IMG/VR virus record: IMGVR_UViG_3300033141_002292
Coordinates: 1-62,207 of that record
Source: a virus
Length of the DNA: 62,207 nucleotides
Reading direction: 5' to 3' (one strand)
The notes beneath the pieces are model-generated. The model saw only the letters and a program-made list of their open reading frames with translations. It made no database searches and was not told the origin of the DNA. Positions 59,442 to 62,207 of the stretch are shown in pieces. Each line of letters begins with the position of its first letter. Positions within the stretch are counted from its first letter, which is position 1. Made by a program: the position numbers and the translations under genes.

Positions 59442-60002
59442 ATGGCCACGACAAAACAGGGCAAACCACACAAGCGACGCGGCAAATTACCGGTTGGAGC
59501 TGGTGGGAGTCGGACGACTGATGCGGAGAGGAATGAGCGGATTCGGATCGTTGAGTCGCTGATCGTCGCAGGCCGTGGTGGGTCGATTGAAGAGCTTCAG
59601 TTTGGGTTGGAGAAGAGCGGGCGGGAGAAGCTCCCATCGACGACGGTTCGCGGATATATGAAGATCGCCAAGGAGCGGCTGACCAGGGAAGACGACAGTA
59701 CACGGACAGCTCGGCGAGAGATCATGGTTAGGGCTCTGCTCAGCGATGCGGCCATCATATCCAGGAAGCTCGAGGAGGCAGGCGTTGAACCGCGGTGGTC
59801 GGACCGGATAGCCTGTTTGAAGCTCCTCGATGACGTGCTCGAGAAAGCTACTCCGATCGTTGGGCCAGTGATGCCTGATGATGACACCGAAGACCTCACC
59901 GATAAAACACCAGAGCAACTCGATAAGATGATCGCCGAGCTCGCCGAGAAGGCCGGTGGGTTCTCGAGTCTACTGCCGAAGCCTGATAAACCTGAGGCAT
60001 GA
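59442..60002 (+). CDS. Terminase small subunit (candidate)
   Basis: 186 aa. Basic N-terminus (KQGKPHKRRGK), a helix-turn-helix-like region (about 27-75, RNERIRIVESLIVAGRGGSIEEL) and helical C-terminal part. Directly upstream of and overlapping the large terminase by ATGA. It would recognise phage DNA for packaging. Leaderless by the promoter spacing. Confidence 0.7.
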   Translation: MATTKQGKPHKRRGKLPVGAGGSRTTDAERNERIRIVESLIVAGRGGSIEELQFGLEKSGREKLPSTTVRGYMKIAKERLTREDDSTRTARREIMVRALLSDAAIISRKLEEAGVEPRWSDRIACLKLLDDVLEKATPIVGPVMPDDDTEDLTDKTPEQLDKMIAELAEKAGGFSSLLPKPDKPEA

Positions 60003-61525
60003 ACGCGCCCTCTATCTCGCATGAAGCCGCCACAAAGCTGAAGCTGTACCAGGCGATGAAAGCCCGGCTCATCGCTGAGGCGAGGCGAGACCCGTCTGCA
60101 TTCATTGAGTACGTCCTTGCCAACGAAAAGACCGGGAAGGCCATCAAGAACGCTGATTTTCATAGGGAGTGGCAGGCCTTCCTCTCAGAGTGTCGGTGGG
60201 GCGTCATTATCGCGGCCGTAGAGCATGGGAAATCTATCCAAGTGAGTGTAGGGCGTATTTTATGGGAGATCGGGACAAATCCTGACCTGAGAATCCTGCT
60301 CATCGGGAGAAATGCAGCGGCGGCTGAGAAGTCACTTCGGCTCATCAAACAGCAAATTCTCTACAACAAACGGCTTCACGAGGTTTTTCCGAACCTTCGG
60401 AAGTCTGGCAGGAAGGGCGACCTCTGGACGAGCAGCGACATCGTTGTTGAGCGTGAGGGCTATTCAAGAGATCCGTCGATTCAAGCTCGTGGAATGGGTT
60501 CGCTCAGTATCCTCGGTTCAAGGCTCGATTTCGTGGTCTTCGATGACGGGCTCGATCTCGATAACACCCGGACCCAGTTGGCCCGCGATAAGGCCGAAGA
60601 CTGGTGGGACACAGTCGTTTTCAGTCGGCTCGTTGACGACTACGAAACCCAGACATTCGGGCGAGTGTTCGCCATCGGAACACCATTCGATAATGACGAT
60701 CTTCTTCACCGGCTCGCAGGGCGGAAGGGGTGGCGCCTTGCGCACTACTCAGCCGTTGAGAACCCGGACGATCCACCTGGACAGTGGCGACCAATATGGC
60801 CTCGTGTATGGCCGCTTCAGCGGCTTCTCGATAAGCGCGACGGGATGACGATCACCGCCTTCGCCCGAACGCTCCTTTGCAAGGTCCTCGACGACGCTAC
60901 CAGGCGTTTCAAGCTTGCATGGCTGAAGCACATGAAGTGGCTCGGGCGAGGTCGAACCTTCATGAGATCGGCGCCGACAGAGCACGGCAGGCCGATGAAG
61001 TGTTTCACCGGGCTCGACATCGGGATCGGGAAAAAGAAAACCGACGCCGAATCTGTTCTCACCACGCTAGCGGTCATGAAAAACGGTCGGCGGATCATCG
61101 TCGACATCGATTCAGGGCACTGGACGGGGCCGGAGATTCTCGACAAGTGCGAGCAAAAAGCCACCTGGTTTGATTGCGAGATCATGGTCGAGGGGAACGC
61201 AGCTCAGCGGTTCATTGCGGAATTTGCTGTCGCATATAAGGGGCTCTTCGCCACCGCAGTGAACACCGGAAAAGAGAAATGGTCCGATGTCTTCGGGGTC
61301 GAGTCGCTGGCCGTCCTGATGAAGCACGGGTTCTTCGTTGCGCCATCCGGTCCCGAGGGGAACGAGCCGCCTGCTGAGGTCGAAGAGCTCTGTCGTGAGT
61401 GCTACGACTTCAACCCTGAGCAGCACACCGGAGACCGCGTGATGAGCCTCTGGGTGGCGGACAAGGCTGTTAGGGAGCACCTGGCGCCAAGGACGGAGAG
61501 CGCGAGCGATCATGCCTATCGTTGA
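59999..61525 (+). CDS. Terminase large subunit
   Basis: 508 aa. ATPase: a Walker-A-like AAVEHGKS (Lys 78) and Walker B LDFVVFDD (about 177-183), with an IGTPFDNDD coupling-type motif. Nuclease: TGLDIGIG with later Asp residues (IIVDIDSG). It translocates and cuts DNA into the head. The Walker A is of the relaxed xxxxHGKS type found in some phage terminases. Confidence 0.85.
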   Translation: MNAPSISHEAATKLKLYQAMKARLIAEARRDPSAFIEYVLANEKTGKAIKNADFHREWQAFLSECRWGVIIAAVEHGKSIQVSVGRILWEIGTNPDLRILLIGRNAAAAEKSLRLIKQQILYNKRLHEVFPNLRKSGRKGDLWTSSDIVVEREGYSRDPSIQARGMGSLSILGSRLDFVVFDDGLDLDNTRTQLARDKAEDWWDTVVFSRLVDDYETQTFGRVFAIGTPFDNDDLLHRLAGRKGWRLAHYSAVENPDDPPGQWRPIWPRVWPLQRLLDKRDGMTITAFARTLLCKVLDDATRRFKLAWLKHMKWLGRGRTFMRSAPTEHGRPMKCFTGLDIGIGKKKTDAESVLTTLAVMKNGRRIIVDIDSGHWTGPEILDKCEQKATWFDCEIMVEGNAAQRFIAEFAVAYKGLFATAVNTGKEKWSDVFGVESLAVLMKHGFFVAPSGPEGNEPPAEVEELCRECYDFNPEQHTGDRVMSLWVADKAVREHLAPRTESASDHAYR

Positions 61526-61527
61526 TC

Positions 61528-61536
61528 TGTTATCCT
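61528..61536 (+). promoter_or_regulatory. Extended -10 promoter (TGT TATCCT)
   Basis: TGT TATCCT is followed by a short leader with GGAGG and ATG 61554. Confidence 0.45.
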
Positions 61537-61553
61537 CGTGACGGAGGAAAACG

Positions 61554-62207
61554 ATGGCTTCTTTCTTGGTTCTTGAAGGTTTCAAAGGCATCTACAACGG
61601 GACAACTTGGCGATTCAAGCCGGGGCAGTTGATCAGCGATTCAATCGTTCCGGTGACAGTGTTGAAGTCTTATGGACTCGCGGTTCTGGCCTTCGTCGAG
61701 TACCAGGAAACAGCGATCGCGGCGTTCAATGAAAAATACGGAAGTCATGCCGAGCCTCCATCGATCATGCCGATTCTCGAGAGTCATAGATATCAGGAAT
61801 TCTGGGAAGACCTTAGGGTCTCAGCGACGTTTCAGCGCGGTGGGGGGAACGATCCGAACCTCGTCCAATATCTCAACACCGGGTTCTTTTATACGTTTTC
61901 GCAGAATGACGAGCTCGGTTTTCAAACGCAGGTTCCCCATGCATGGAAGATCGGGACTAACCTCAGAATGCATCTACATTGGTGCACGCACACGAGGGGC
62001 GTCGCGGAAGGAACTCACACCGTTGCGTGGAAGGCCATCATCACGTTAGCCGGTGTCCATGGCGTGTTCCCGGCAGCAACCATCTACGATCTAGAGGCGG
62101 CTTGTGAGGGGACCGACGACCATCATTTGATTGGAAACGCTACGGCCGAGGTCGACATGACCGGCGCTTCGATCTCTACAATGATCTGCGGGAGGGTTTA
62201 TCGCGAC
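61554..62207 (+). CDS. Virion protein with head-fibre-like N-terminus (continues at base 1)
   Basis: N-terminal 218 codons; the frame continues at bases 1-222 for a total of about 253 aa. Residues 1-75 share the domain found in the 665-1588 protein. From about 85 it has a beta sandwich with a MHLHWCTHTRG strand (HxHW-like), seen in other phage surface proteins. GGAGG precedes ATG 61554. Likely capsid fibre or decoration. Confidence 0.7.
   Translation, partial: MASFLVLEGFKGIYNGTTWRFKPGQLISDSIVPVTVLKSYGLAVLAFVEYQETAIAAFNEKYGSHAEPPSIMPILESHRYQEFWEDLRVSATFQRGGGNDPNLVQYLNTGFFYTFSQNDELGFQTQVPHAWKIGTNLRMHLHWCTHTRGVAEGTHTVAWKAIITLAGVHGVFPAATIYDLEAACEGTDDHHLIGNATAEVDMTGASISTMICGRVYRD
62094..62207. 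repeat. Terminal direct repeat, right copy
   Basis: Identical to bases 1-114; marks the point where the circular genome was opened. Confidence 0.95.

Overview
The window is an essentially complete tailed-phage genome, read as a linear cut of a circular or circularly permuted molecule. Bases 1-114 repeat exactly at 62094-62207, and one reading frame runs off the right end and continues in frame from base 1. The unique length is therefore about 62,093 bp. A tail sheath, tail tube, tape measure, gpW/gp25-like wedge and J-like baseplate proteins show a contractile-tailed (myovirus-type) phage. The host cannot be named from the sequence. A lipobox-bearing lysis-region protein and a signal-anchored transglycosylase fit a diderm (Gram-negative-like) host, and many genes look leaderless, so the host must tolerate leaderless mRNAs. 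I see no integrase, tRNA gene or CRISPR array.

Layout. Packaging and head: small and large terminase (59442-61525), two proteins sharing an N-terminal domain (61554-222 across the junction, and 665-1588), portal, an inserted ParB-like/adenine-methyltransferase gene, a putative nuclease and a gpF-like head protein (to 5988). An accessory island of small genes follows (6091-10032), ending in a DUF5131 protein and a Cro/CI-type repressor. Head completion and tail: scaffold, major capsid, connectors, a giant repeat/LamG fibre, sheath, tube, tail-assembly chaperone with a programmed -1 frameshift, a J-domain protein, tape measure and an HNH endonuclease (10055-29249). Next is a leftward two-gene unit embedded in three arrays of degenerate pentamers and hairpins (29290-31800). 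Baseplate, fibres and lysis-type membrane proteins follow (31855-45278). A leftward early-type operon (45275-49522) includes a caspase-like protein, a DnaQ exonuclease, an ASCH protein and many small Cys-rich proteins. A non-coding control or origin-like region (49595-50352) precedes the rightward replication/recombination operon (50404-59395: replication initiator-like protein, RecE-like nuclease, Erf annealing protein, methyltransferase, transglycosylase, RusA).

Control. Two promoter systems can be read directly. (1) Six promoters carry a 16-bp palindrome (best form TACGCGT-CA-ACGCGTA) inside the -35/-10 spacer, and a seventh copy overlaps the -35 of the terminase promoter. One of the six drives the Cro/CI-like gene, so that protein is the obvious candidate to bind all seven and itself. 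(2) Structural and some other genes start 6-7 nt after an extended -10 (TGnTATCCT-like) with no ribosome-binding site, which predicts leaderless mRNAs. Early-type genes instead use an AAAGGAAAG-like ribosome-binding leader on both strands.

The least explained part of the window is 29290-31680: nine roughly 40-nt hairpin-like units separated by strictly phased NNRTC pentamers, surrounding two genes of unknown function.
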